Assembly: GCF_026339935.1 (NCBI RefSeq)
Contig: NZ_JAPEPX010000001.1
Span: 2,509,001 to 2,573,000 of the forward strand
Reading direction: 5' to 3'
DNA: 64,000 nucleotides
Source: Streptomyces sp. NBC_01551
Lineage (GTDB): Bacteria > Actinomycetota > Actinomycetes > Streptomycetales > Streptomycetaceae
Position numbers and translations under genes: made by a program. Below, in pieces: positions 45,139 through 54,787 of this stretch (the first letter of the stretch is position 1; every line of letters starts with the position of its first letter). The notes under the pieces were generated by a model. That model was not told the origin of the DNA and made no database searches. It saw nothing but the letters and a program-made list of their open reading frames with translations.

Positions 45139-46151
45139 GCGGCGGCCCCCTTCGCGCTCAGCTCGGCCACGACGTCCACGATCAGGTCCTCCTGGCCGGC
45201 GATGGCCTGCCGCCTGCCCAGCTCGAAGAACACGTCGCGCGGATCGACCCCGGCGCGCCCGGACAGGTCCAGCACCTGGTGCTTGAACCCGGAGAACACC
45301 CCGGCCAGGCCGCTGACGATGCTCAGCGAGCCGGTGACCGGCGGCGCGGGCATGAGCTCGCGCTCGGCGAACTCGGCCGCGTCCAACAACCCGTACAGGT
45401 CGATGCCGGTCCGGAACCCGGTGCGCTCCAGCACCGGAACCAGCACCTCCAGCTGGGTGTTGCCCGCCCCGGCGCCGAAGCCGCGCGCGCAGCCGTCGAT
45501 GATCCCGGCGCCGGCCTCGGCCGCCGCGACGGAGTTGGCGACGGCCATGCCGAGGTTGTTGTGCCCGTGGAAGATCACGGGCACGCCCTCCCCGACGGCC
45601 TCGCCGATCGCGCCGATCCGCTCGGTGACGTCCCGGGGCAGGAAGTGCCCGGCGGAGTCCATGATGCCGACCGCCCGCGCCCCGTACCCGACGGCGCGGA
45701 CGGCGTGCTCGGCCAGTTCGGCGGGCGATGCCATGTGGCTCATCATCAGCACGCAGTGCGCGTCGGCGCCCTGCTCCGCCAGGTAGCCGAGGTGCCGTTC
45801 GGCCAGCGAGGTCTCGGTGCAGTGCACCCCGATGCGGATCACGTCGGCGCCGTGCTCGACGGCCTTGCGCAGGTCGCCGGAGGTGCCCCAGCCGGGCAGC
45901 ATGAAGACGCCCATCCGGCTGTTGGCCAGCGCCTCGCGCACGGTCGACAGCATCAGGTCGTCGCTGACGGCGGCCCGCCCGACCTGGAGGGAGGAGGCGC
46001 CCAGTCCGTTGCCGTGCCCCACCTCCACGACCGGGATCCCGGCCGCGTCGGCGGCCAGCGCGTAGCCGCGCAGCGCGGCCACGCCGAGCTGGTGGCGCAC
46101 CGCGTGCTGGCCGTCGCGCAGGGTGGGGTCGTGGATGACCACGGTGCTCAT
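45135..46151 (-). CDS. 4-hydroxy-2-oxovalerate aldolase-like (DRE-TIM) enzyme
   Basis: A 338-residue class II pyruvate aldolase. It keeps the family start [17 protein letters not shown] (catalytic Arg-Asp and His), the acceptor-site [16 protein letters not shown], metal histidines in FHGHNNLG, and [11 protein letters not shown] near the end. The canonical glycine-rich acceptor loop HGDGLGGSSFNYG reads differently here, which may mean another aldehyde. Catabolic homologues split 4-hydroxy-2-oxovalerate to pyruvate and acetaldehyde, which passes to the partner dehydrogenase. The gene is coupled to that partner by an ATGA overlap. No other meta-cleavage gene is near. Confidence 0.88.
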   Translation of the reverse strand: MSTVVIHDPTLRDGQHAVRHQLGVAALRGYALAADAAGIPVVEVGHGNGLGASSLQVGRAAVSDDLMLSTVREALANSRMGVFMLPGWGTSGDLRKAVEHGADVIRIGVHCTETSLAERHLGYLAEQGADAHCVLMMSHMASPAELAEHAVRAVGYGARAVGIMDSAGHFLPRDVTERIGAIGEAVGEGVPVIFHGHNNLGMAVANSVAAAEAGAGIIDGCARGFGAGAGNTQLEVLVPVLERTGFRTGIDLYGLLDAAEFAERELMPAPPVTGSLSIVSGLAGVFSGFKHQVLDLSGRAGVDPRDVFFELGRRQAIAGQEDLIVDVVAELSAKGAAA

Positions 46152-47077
46152 CGGGCGGCCCCCGTCCGGGCGGCCGGGGCGAGCCGGGCCGCGTGCTGCT
46201 CGGCGACCAGGATCGCGGCCGCGTTGATGATGTCGAGGTTCCCGGCGTAGCGGGGCAGCACGTCGCTGTCCGCGATGACCTCCACGGAGACGGTGACCCG
46301 GTCGCCGGTCACGGAGCAGGCGGTGACCTCGTAGCCGGGCGCGAAGGCCCGTACCCGCTCGGCGGCTTCGGCGACCACGGCGCGCACCGCTTCCTCGGTG
46401 GCTCCGGGGACGACGGCGTGGACGGCGGTGCGGAAGGTCGCCGGCGGCAGGGCCGGGCTGATGTTGAGGATCGCCTTGGTGTCGGGCACGCCGGAGAAGG
46501 CGGTGAGGGCGTGTCCGGTGGTGGCGACGTACTCGTCGAGGTTGAGGCGGGTCGCGCGGCCGGCGATGCTGCTGGCCACGGTGGAGACGACCTCGATGTA
46601 CTCGACGTCGAAGGCGGCGGCGAGCGCGTGCGCGATCGGCGTCGAGGCCTGTCCGCCGCAGCTGATCAGGCTGACGTTGCGCTCGGTCGGGGCGTGCGTC
46701 CCGGTCAGGGTCGGCACGACCATCTGCCCGGCCTTGCTCGGGGTCAGGTCGATCAGCAGGGTGTCCAGGGGCCGCAGCAGCCGCCAGTGCTCGGCGTGCG
46801 ACTGGGCGTTGGTGGCGTCGAAGACGACGTCGAAGGGGCGCGGGGCGGCGAGGACCGCGGCGATCCCGTCGGTGCTGGTCGGGTAGCCGAGCCGGGCGGC
46901 GTGCTCCAGGCCGCCGGAGTGCGGGTTGCGGCCGGCGACGAGGGCGCATTCCAGTACGGCGGACCGGTGGATCTTGCTGACCAGGTCCTGGCCGATGGCC
47001 CCGGTGCCGATGACCGCGACCGCGATGGGGGGTACGGTGGCCGGCTCGGCGGCGGTGAGGTCCTCAGCGACCATCAT
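46148..47077 (-). CDS. Acylating acetaldehyde dehydrogenase-like enzyme
   Basis: A 309-residue NAD- and CoA-dependent dehydrogenase of the DmpF/MhpF type. It has the NAD motif [14 protein letters not shown], the acyl-enzyme cysteine in [10 protein letters not shown], and [15 protein letters not shown] at the C-terminus. It normally converts acetaldehyde to acetyl-CoA by channelling from the aldolase. The start is ATG 47077 (followed by a second ATG), with GAGGAGG upstream, 14 bases inside the end of the preceding gene. In a biosynthetic setting it could run backward, reducing an acyl-CoA to feed an aldehyde to the aldolase. Confidence 0.9.
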   Translation of the reverse strand: MMVAEDLTAAEPATVPPIAVAVIGTGAIGQDLVSKIHRSAVLECALVAGRNPHSGGLEHAARLGYPTSTDGIAAVLAAPRPFDVVFDATNAQSHAEHWRLLRPLDTLLIDLTPSKAGQMVVPTLTGTHAPTERNVSLISCGGQASTPIAHALAAAFDVEYIEVVSTVASSIAGRATRLNLDEYVATTGHALTAFSGVPDTKAILNISPALPPATFRTAVHAVVPGATEEAVRAVVAEAAERVRAFAPGYEVTACSVTGDRVTVSVEVIADSDVLPRYAGNLDIINAAAILVAEQHAARLAPAARTGAAR

Positions 47078-47972
47078 GGCCGGCCTCCTCGCCGCCGCCG
47101 AACCGCTGCGCCCAGGCATCGCCGAGGGCCACGGTGTCGCGGGCCATCCGGGCGAACGGCGGGCCGACCATGTTCCCGTCGAGGACGGCGATCCCGCCGG
47201 CCGCCGACCGTACGGCCTCGGTGACCCGCCGGGCGGCCCGCAGGGCCTCCGGGTCGGGGCGCAGGGCCGCGTTGATCGCGGCGAGCTCGTCCGGATGCAC
47301 GGTCGCCTTGCCGTGGAAGCCCAGTTCGCGCGCCTTCGCGATCTCGTCGGCCAGGACGGCCGGCTCGGCCAGGCGGTAGTTGGCGGTGTCGATGCAGGCG
47401 GTGCCGTAGCGGGCGCAGGCCATGGCCATCGCCTGCCGGGCGGAGAGCATCCCGGCCCAGGTGATCTCGACGCCCAGGGTGGCGGCCAGGTCCGCCGAGC
47501 CGAAGATCAGCCCGTCGGCGGCCTCCGCGACGGCGTCGATCGCGGCGACGGCGGCGGGGGTCTCCAGCGTGACGTAGATCTGCGGGTGGGCCCCCGCCGA
47601 GGCGAGGGTGTCGCGCATCAGCGTCACCTCGACCGGGGAGTCCACCATCGTCATCACGACGAAGCCCGGCCGGGCCGGCGACTCGGTGAGCATCGCGAGG
47701 TCGTGCACGGCCGCGAGGGTGCCCAGTTCGTTGACGCGCACCGCGATGTTGCGGGGGTCCGGGGCCTTCTCCAGCGCCGCCCGGCACACGAGGCGCGCCG
47801 CCGCCTTCTCCTGCGGCGGGACGGAGTCCTCCAGGTCGATCAGGTGCACGTCCGCGTCGTAGGACCACGCCTTGACGACCCGTTCCAGGGACAGCGCGGG
47901 CGTGTAGAGGAAGCTGCGCGGGATGGCTCTGGCGGTGCCCGTAGTGCCCGCCGCCTCCCTCGGTTCCGTCAT
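47064..47972 (-). CDS. CitE/HpcH-HpaI family lyase or aldolase
   Basis: A 302-residue TIM-barrel enzyme of the CitE-like branch. Key segments are SFLYTPALSLERVVKAW, HLIDLEDSVPPQEKAAAR (Mg-binding acidic residue), PQIYVTLETPAAV and FGSADLAATLG. Relatives cleave or form malyl-CoA, beta-methylmalyl-CoA, citryl-CoA or 2-keto-4-hydroxy acids. Its ATG is in ATGA overlap with the alpha-oxoamine synthase. Some actinobacterial pseudopeptide pathways also pair an HpcH-type aldolase with a glycine C-acetyltransferase-like enzyme. The reaction here is open. Confidence 0.86.
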   Translation of the reverse strand: MTEPREAAGTTGTARAIPRSFLYTPALSLERVVKAWSYDADVHLIDLEDSVPPQEKAAARLVCRAALEKAPDPRNIAVRVNELGTLAAVHDLAMLTESPARPGFVVMTMVDSPVEVTLMRDTLASAGAHPQIYVTLETPAAVAAIDAVAEAADGLIFGSADLAATLGVEITWAGMLSARQAMAMACARYGTACIDTANYRLAEPAVLADEIAKARELGFHGKATVHPDELAAINAALRPDPEALRAARRVTEAVRSAAGGIAVLDGNMVGPPFARMARDTVALGDAWAQRFGGGEEAGHDGR

Positions 47973-49243
47973 CGGACCGCCTCCCCCGGTATCGGGGCCG
48001 TCGGCTGGGCGCCGACCTCGGCGAGGACCGCGCACAGCCGGCGGATCTGGTCCTCGGTCTGGCCGGCGCGCATCATGACGCGCAGGCCCGCCGTGCCGCG
48101 GGCGACGATCGGGAAGAACACCGGCGAGACGTAGAACCCGGCCTCGAACACGCGGCGGCCCGCCTCGATCACGGTGTCGTCGCCCATCGGGACGAGGCGG
48201 ATCGGGAAGGTGCTGCCGCTCTGGTCGGTGTGGATCAGCGAGTCGAAGAGCTCGATGTTGCGGTACAGCGTGTTCTGCAGGGCGACGAGTTCGCCGGTGC
48301 GGTGGATCTCCGCCGAGGCCAGGCCCGCGCCGACGGCGGGGGTGTTGAGCAGCTGCGAGTAGTTCAGGGCTCCGCCGAAGCGCTCGATGACGCGGAGGGT
48401 CTCCTTGTCGTACCCGTCGAGCACGATCGCCGCGCCGCTGGTGCCGAACGCCTTGTTCAGGGTCATCACGACGATGGTGCGCTCGTCGAGGACGGGGCTG
48501 TGGGTGCGGACGTAGCCGACGCCGCGCTCGCCGTACGCGGACATCGAGTGCGAGTCGTCGTAGTAGACGATCAGGCCGTACTTGTCCTGGAGTTCGGCGA
48601 GTTCCTTGACGGGCGCGTAGCCGCCGAGGCTGTCGCTGCCGTCGCAGACGTAGGCGACCTGCTCGTACTTCTTGCAGGCGTCCTCGATGAAGTCGAGGTC
48701 GTGGTGCCCGGAGGTGACGACCTCGGTCTCGTCGGCGCAGACCGGCTTGACGTTGGCCATCGAGACGTGGGCGTTCTTGTCGAAGATCATCAGCGGCCGC
48801 TTGCCGGTGCCGAGGTGCCCGGAGGCGATCAGCGGGAGCAGGCCGAACGTCGCGGTGCTGGCGGCGATGGAGCACACGACGTGGGCGCCGAACAGCTCGC
48901 CCAGGGACGCCTCCAGCTCCAGCATGGCGGGAATCTGGACGCGGCTGCGCGCGATGCAGTGGTCGAGGACGCCGTAGCGGCGCAGCGCCTCGATGCCGCC
49001 CTCGATGACCTTCGGGTGGGAGTCGAGGTCGAGGTACGAGCAGCAGCTGAAGTTGACGAACTCGTGGCCGGCCTCGATGAACTCGTGGCTGGCGTCGGTG
49101 CGCAGCACGCCGTCGCCGTAGTCGGCGACGATGCCGGCCAGGCCGTTGCGCTCGGACATGTCCCAGAACGCGTTGCCGATGCCGATCAGCTTGTCGTTGT
49201 TGCGGTACTTGTGGGCCGGCGTGATGCTCAGGCGCTCGGTCAT
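47969..49243 (-). CDS. Alpha-oxoamine synthase-like PLP enzyme
   Basis: A 424-residue fold-type I PLP enzyme related to 2-amino-3-ketobutyrate CoA ligase, 8-amino-7-oxononanoate synthase and 5-aminolevulinate synthase. These condense an acyl-CoA with an amino acid and release CO2. Residues 64-75 (NFSCCSYLDLDS) match the N-terminal family strand. D230 and H232 in YYDDSHSMSAYG hold the cofactor pyridine, and K264 in TLNKAFGTSG is the Schiff-base lysine (usually SKAFG). The Asn before the Lys is unusual. It likely forms an alpha-amino ketone, the central bond of the pathway. ATGA overlaps are at both ends. Confidence 0.88.
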   Translation of the reverse strand: MTERLSITPAHKYRNNDKLIGIGNAFWDMSERNGLAGIVADYGDGVLRTDASHEFIEAGHEFVNFSCCSYLDLDSHPKVIEGGIEALRRYGVLDHCIARSRVQIPAMLELEASLGELFGAHVVCSIAASTATFGLLPLIASGHLGTGKRPLMIFDKNAHVSMANVKPVCADETEVVTSGHHDLDFIEDACKKYEQVAYVCDGSDSLGGYAPVKELAELQDKYGLIVYYDDSHSMSAYGERGVGYVRTHSPVLDERTIVVMTLNKAFGTSGAAIVLDGYDKETLRVIERFGGALNYSQLLNTPAVGAGLASAEIHRTGELVALQNTLYRNIELFDSLIHTDQSGSTFPIRLVPMGDDTVIEAGRRVFEAGFYVSPVFFPIVARGTAGLRVMMRAGQTEDQIRRLCAVLAEVGAQPTAPIPGEAVR

Positions 49244-50127
49244 GAGGTCCCCTCGGCGGGCTCGTAGTTGTAGACGCCCTTGAGCTTGCGGAACACGGCG
49301 GTGTAGAGCGCCACGCCGAGGACGTACGGCCTGCGGAAGATCTTCGGATCACGCAGCCAGAAGTTCACGTTGATGTTCATCTCGTCCAGCGACTCGGCCT
49401 GGTGCCACCAGCCGAGCGGCAGGTAGAGCATCTGCCCGGGTTCGAGGATGAGTTCGCGGCGCTGGGCCAGCTTGGAGGCGAGCTTGGGGTAGCGCGCCCA
49501 GTCCACGTCGTCGAAGTCGAAGACCTGGGACTTGTCGCCGAAGCCGTCCTTGAGCGAGCGCGGGTAGTACTCCCAGAACCCGGGGGGTGCCAGGACGAAC
49601 CGCTTGCGGCCCTCCAGGGCTATGTTGAAGTTCTCGAGCTCGTCGAAGTGGCTCTGGGTGAACACGCCCTTGTGGCTGATCCACAGGTTGGCCGCGTTCA
49701 TCGGGCGGCGGTAGTCGAACAGCCTGGCCGCGTCGAAGCCGAGGATGGCGTTGACGTCGGCGGGGCTGTTGCGGAAGTTCGAGACGATGCGGTTCCAGGT
49801 GCCCGGGTCGCTCAGGTACCGCTCGTCCTCGAAGAACTCGCGGAGCCTGATCTCCTTGGTGGTCCACCGTTCGGAGTTCTGCTTGTTGCTCGGCTCGGTG
49901 AACAGGGTGACCATCAGGTCGCCGAGGCGCTTGGCCACGCCTTCCCTGCCGAGGCCCTGCGCGCCCTGCGGCAGGGTGATCACCACGGGGACGTCGGCCC
50001 GGATGAGGGCCTCGCGCCCGAAGGCCATGAACTCGTCGAACGAGATGCGGGGTACCGGTAGGCCCCCGAGGCTCTCTCGCCCGGACACAGGATGTGCTGT
50101 ATTCACCACTCTGTCCTCATCGTTCAT
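49240..50127 (-). CDS. JmjC/cupin-8 Fe(II) 2-oxoglutarate-type oxygenase
   Basis: A 295-residue protein. The JmjC core shows the metal ligands H160-x-D162 (SHFDELENF), a Lys in EGRKRFVLAPPGFWEYYP that would bind 2-oxoglutarate, and the distal His H242 in YLPLGWWHQAESLDEMNINVNFWL. Members hydroxylate amino acids, peptides or small molecules. It starts at ATG 50127, which overlaps the transporter stop (ATGA). The likely role is to hydroxylate an amino acid precursor or the final product of this unit. Confidence 0.86.
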   Translation of the reverse strand: MNDEDRVVNTAHPVSGRESLGGLPVPRISFDEFMAFGREALIRADVPVVITLPQGAQGLGREGVAKRLGDLMVTLFTEPSNKQNSERWTTKEIRLREFFEDERYLSDPGTWNRIVSNFRNSPADVNAILGFDAARLFDYRRPMNAANLWISHKGVFTQSHFDELENFNIALEGRKRFVLAPPGFWEYYPRSLKDGFGDKSQVFDFDDVDWARYPKLASKLAQRRELILEPGQMLYLPLGWWHQAESLDEMNINVNFWLRDPKIFRRPYVLGVALYTAVFRKLKGVYNYEPAEGTS

Positions 50128-51392
50128 TGTTCTTGTACCGCCATTTTTTTGGTGGCCGGTTCCTGGACCGGCCTGCTCCCGCGCAGGGCCGACTGGCCCG
50201 CGAGGCTCAGTACGAGGGCCACGGCCCCGCCGCCGACCCCCGCCCACGCCGCCCACGCGGAACTGCCCGTCTCGGCCAGCCGGCCGCCGACGGCCGTGCC
50301 CGAGGCGATGCCGAGGGCCCCGAAGCTGGTGAGCCACGAGAACGCCTCGGAGAGCGCGGACTTGGGGGCGAGCGACTCCAGCAGCGTGCTGCCCGCGATC
50401 AGCGCCGGGGAGATCGCGATCCCGGCGACGACGGCGAGGAAGCACATGAGGAGCGGGGAGCCGACGAAGGCCAGCGGGACCACCCCGAGGGTCAGCACCC
50501 CGGTGGTGACCGAGAGCAACCGGGCTTGCGAGAGGCGCCAGTTCGCCGATCCGTAGACCAGTCCGGCGATCAGGCTGCCCACCGCGATCAGGGAGATGAA
50601 CACGCCGGCGAGTCCCGGTGTGTCCCGCTCCTGGGCGAAGGCGATCATCGTGACGTCGACCGCGCCGAACTGGAAGCCCATCCCGGCGTAGGCGATCATC
50701 AGCACCCACACCCCGGGCACGCCGAGCGCCCGCTCCGGGCCGCGGCCCGGCGTCGGCTCGGACGCCGCCTCGGACACCGGCTCGGAGCGCCGGTGCAGCG
50801 CGACGGCGACGGAGCCGACGGTGGTCAGGACCAGGCAGGCGACCAGGCCCGCGGCGGGGTGCACCGCGGACGCGAGCACCGTGACCAGCAGTGGTCCGAC
50901 CAGGAAGATCGTGTCGTCCAGCATGGATTCCATGGCGTAGGCCGCCCGCAGCAGTCCCTGGTCGACCATCGTCGCCCAGCGCGCCCGCATGAACGAGGTG
51001 AACGAGACCGCGGTGCACCCGGCGGCCACCGCCGCGATCACCATCACCCACAGCGGGGCCTCCAGCACGATCGACACCAGCAGCGCCGTCATGCCGACCG
51101 CGTGCGCCACGCAAGCGGTGAGCAGCACCCGCCGCTGGCTGAGCCGGTCGGCCAGCCGGCCGAGCACCGGGCTGGCCACGCCCTGGGAGATCAGCATGGC
51201 CGCCGCGACGGTGCCCGCCGCGGCCATCGATCCGGTGAACGCGGAGATCAGGAGGAGACAGCCGACGGAACGCATGGCAATGGGGAATCGACCCACCATT
51301 CCCCAGAATCCCAGCGCCGCGGCGCCGGGTTCCCGGAGCAGTCGAAAATAGGTCCCGAGCCCAGACTTCGGCTCAGACGTACCCTCGGACAC
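50124..51392 (-). CDS. MFS transporter
   Basis: A 422-residue transporter with about 12 helices in two halves separated by a charged loop (RRSEPVSEAASEPTPGRG). The motif A-like loop VLGRLADRLSQRRVLL between helices 2 and 3 is present. It is the first gene of the unit and begins at GTG 51392, about 150 bases after a strong promoter. As the leading gene in a biosynthetic operon it probably exports the product and may confer self-protection. Confidence 0.9.
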   Translation of the reverse strand: MSEGTSEPKSGLGTYFRLLREPGAAALGFWGMVGRFPIAMRSVGCLLLISAFTGSMAAAGTVAAAMLISQGVASPVLGRLADRLSQRRVLLTACVAHAVGMTALLVSIVLEAPLWVMVIAAVAAGCTAVSFTSFMRARWATMVDQGLLRAAYAMESMLDDTIFLVGPLLVTVLASAVHPAAGLVACLVLTTVGSVAVALHRRSEPVSEAASEPTPGRGPERALGVPGVWVLMIAYAGMGFQFGAVDVTMIAFAQERDTPGLAGVFISLIAVGSLIAGLVYGSANWRLSQARLLSVTTGVLTLGVVPLAFVGSPLLMCFLAVVAGIAISPALIAGSTLLESLAPKSALSEAFSWLTSFGALGIASGTAVGGRLAETGSSAWAAWAGVGGGAVALVLSLAGQSALRGSRPVQEPATKKMAVQEQ

Positions 51393-51421
51393 AAATGCCC
51401 CCGTCAGTGCGAAATGGCCAT

Positions 51422-51498
51422 CCGGAACGTTCCGGCGATATGAGCCGGAAAACCCAGTCCCACCACACGTCAGGAGTCAATTGAGTTCGATTGACTCC
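51422..51498 (-). promoter_or_regulatory. Two dyads in the leader of the seven-gene unit
   Basis: CCGGAACGTTCCGG (51422-51435) is a perfect 14-bp palindrome 30 bases before the transporter start. GGAGTCAAT (51473-51481) pairs perfectly with ATTGACTCC (51490-51498). Both lie between the promoter and the first gene and are likely operators or RNA hairpins. Confidence 0.6.
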
Positions 51499-51546
51499 CC
51501 ACTGACCGTGCCGATGCCCGCGCCCCCGCTGCCCAACAGCGGCTTG

Positions 51547-51575
51547 ACTCTAGGGGCGTTGCCAAGCCGCGTCAA
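51547..51575 (-). promoter_or_regulatory. Sigma-70-type promoter of the seven-gene unit
   Basis: On the minus strand TTGACG (51575-51570) and TAGAGT (51552-51547) are separated by 17 bases, close to the HrdB consensus. Transcription would start near 51540, giving a leader of about 150 bases. TTGACTC occurs four times in either orientation between about 51474 and 51686, once overlapping this -10. Confidence 0.7.
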
Positions 51576-51931
51576 TAGCCTGAATGCGACCCCCACAGGC
51601 GGCCGATCAGGGCAGATCACGCTCCGCGAACCCCGGGAGGAATGTTGGACTCCGGGTCACATACGTGAACTCGCGACGAGTCAAGGCACTTTACGGCCAA
51701 CCAGGCCCGAAATCTTTTGATCGGCATTCAATTTCCGCCCGCCAATTCCCGGATCGACCGGCAATACGCCCGCCGGAGTTCACGCGGCGCCGGGCCGCCG
51801 CTCGACCGGCTGATTCAGGACAACCTGCGGACCTGCGCCCGTCGCCGGTGGCTCATCCCAACAGCCGAGATCATCCCGGGAGTCGGCCACCCATACGATG
51901 GCGACGGCCTCGCGCGGGTGCGGAGGCAGTC

Positions 51932-53458
<1,527 letters not shown>

Positions 53459-53480
53459 CCCCCTGCCCCCCGCCCCGGCA

Positions 53481-53515
53481 CCCGGCCCGCCCCTGCTTCC
53501 CGGGAGCGGGCCGGG
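53481..53515 (+). terminator. Terminator after the aminopeptidase gene
   Basis: CCCGGCCCGC (53481-53490) pairs with GCGGGCCGGG (53506-53515) around a 15-base loop that itself contains CCCGGG. It lies between convergent genes and may serve both. Confidence 0.55.
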
Positions 53516-53545
53516 CCCGCACCAGCGCCGGGAGCAGGGAGTCGG

Positions 53546-54016
53546 TCAGCTGCGGGAGTGGCTGCCGAGGCCGATGAGGCAGTAGACGTACTGCTCGACG
53601 GGGACGCCCGCGACGGTCCTGCTGTACGAGAACCTGTACTCGGTCTTGGGGTTGGCGTTGCAGCGGTCCAATTCGGTGGTGTTCGGGATGCGCTGGATGA
53701 CGCGGTAGTGGGCGTCGGGTGCGGAGCAGGGGACCTCCTCGTTGTAGACGGGGGTGGGGGTGGGCGTGTCGGGGATGGTGCCGTTGAGGCAGGTCCCCTT
53801 TTCGTAGGGGAGCGGCTCGGGAGCCACGGGAGTGGGGGTCTCCACGACGGGGAGGTCCGGGGCGGTGCCGGCGATGGCGGTGCCGCTGCTGCCGATGATG
53901 GCGCCGACGGCGCCGCACGCGACGAGGAGGCCGACCAGGCGGCCGGGGGATTTGGCCTTGCGGGGTGCGGCTCGTCGCGGCGTGAGGAGGACAGGGGTTT
54001 CCTGCGGGGTGGTCAC
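53546..54016 (-). CDS. Small membrane-anchored extracytoplasmic protein
   Basis: A 156-residue protein of unknown function. A basic N-terminus precedes one hydrophobic helix (LVGLLVACGAVGAIIGSSG, near 30-48), then a Pro/Thr-rich spacer and an outer domain of about 80 residues. The outer domain has four cysteines (TCLNG, PCSAP, DRCNA, YCLIG) that could form two disulfides. The DAHYRVIQRIPNTT and KTEYRFSYS strands resemble LppU-like cell-wall proteins. GTG 54016 has GGAG six bases upstream; a TTG at 54028 is in frame. Confidence 0.78.
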   Translation of the reverse strand: MTTPQETPVLLTPRRAAPRKAKSPGRLVGLLVACGAVGAIIGSSGTAIAGTAPDLPVVETPTPVAPEPLPYEKGTCLNGTIPDTPTPTPVYNEEVPCSAPDAHYRVIQRIPNTTELDRCNANPKTEYRFSYSRTVAGVPVEQYVYCLIGLGSHSRS

Positions 54017-54028
54017 CGGATGCTCCAA

Positions 54029-54561
54029 GGGTGGGTGGTGCGGGCGCCGGGTGGTGATCTCCCGGGCGTGCCGCGTACGAGGGCGACGCGGTCATTGCCG
54101 GTGGTGTGCAGATGCACGGTGCGCCGCACGGGTAGTGCGCCGCACGGGTACGCCCGGGGTGGCCCGGGTTCTGGCGATCATCACGAAGCCCGCTGCTTCG
54201 GGGACACGACGGTCATCGAGTGCCGCGGGATCCGGGCACCGGGGATGTGGTGAAGTCGGCCCCGTGAGCGGGAGGAGCGCTTCCAGGCTCAAGAGGCAGA
54301 GGCCGGCCGCGCGGAACATGCCGGCTCGCGGCCGGCGACCGAAGTACCGGCAGGCAGTGGCACATCGGCACCACCCCAACATAGAACAGGCCCGGGCCGC
54401 CCGCACCTTGCTCAGCACGCCCCTCCGGACCGGGCCGCCCTCCGGCCTCGATGGCGACGCCGTACGCGGCATGCACGGCACCGGCCGTTGGTGCGCACCG
54501 GCCATCTGACGCCCCGGCACCACACGGCGGGCCCGCGCACGTCCGGCAGACCCCGGAACGC
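54029..54561. other. Gene-poor intergenic stretch
   Basis: I find no credible gene here; open frames lack codon bias, ribosome sites and domains. A tandem 16-bp repeat at 54119-54150 is the only clear structure. Otherwise I see nothing. Confidence 0.55.
54119..54150. repeat. Tandem repeat of a dyad
   Basis: GTGCGCCGCACGGGTA occurs twice head-to-tail. Each copy contains the perfect dyad GTGCG-C-CGCAC, giving two identical dyads 16 bases apart about 100 bases upstream of the small membrane protein gene. Such spacing is compatible with a dimeric regulator binding twice on nearly the same face of DNA. Confidence 0.45.
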
Positions 54562-54599
54562 CGAGATCCCGCCCGGTCTTTCGACCGGACGGGATCTCG
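54562..54599 (-). terminator. Terminator of tRNA-Ala
   Basis: Seventeen-base arms (54562-54578 and 54583-54599) with a single C/A mismatch and a TTTC loop, about 37 bases downstream of the tRNA 3' end on the minus strand. Confidence 0.8.
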
Positions 54600-54635
54600 T
54601 GACGTTCACGAGAGCTACTCGCGAACTGTCGTCTG

Positions 54636-54709
54636 TGGACCTGTGGGGATTTGAACCCCAGACCCCCTCGATGCGAACGAGGTGCGCTACCAGACTGCGC
54701 CACAGGCCC
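54636..54709 (-). tRNA. tRNA-Ala (anticodon CGC)
   Basis: A 74-base tRNA that folds completely. The acceptor stem GGGCCTG pairs with CAGGTCC and contains the G3:U70 pair that defines alanine tRNAs. The anticodon stem CCTCG/CGAGG encloses TTCGCAT (anticodon CGC, reading GCG), and the T arm is TGGGG-TTCAAAT-CCCCA. The discriminator is A. CCA is not encoded. Confidence 0.95.
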
Positions 54710-54787
54710 TTGCGACGTGTGAAACATTAGCATCCCCGCGCCGGTGCTCCAAAATCGCTATTCGGGAGCGTCCGCGCAGGTCACCGA

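Noticed and set aside
54092..54733. Minus-strand frame reading through tRNA-Ala (VAQSGSAPR-type peptide)
   Set aside because: This peptide is what a tRNA gene gives when translated; no independent gene support.
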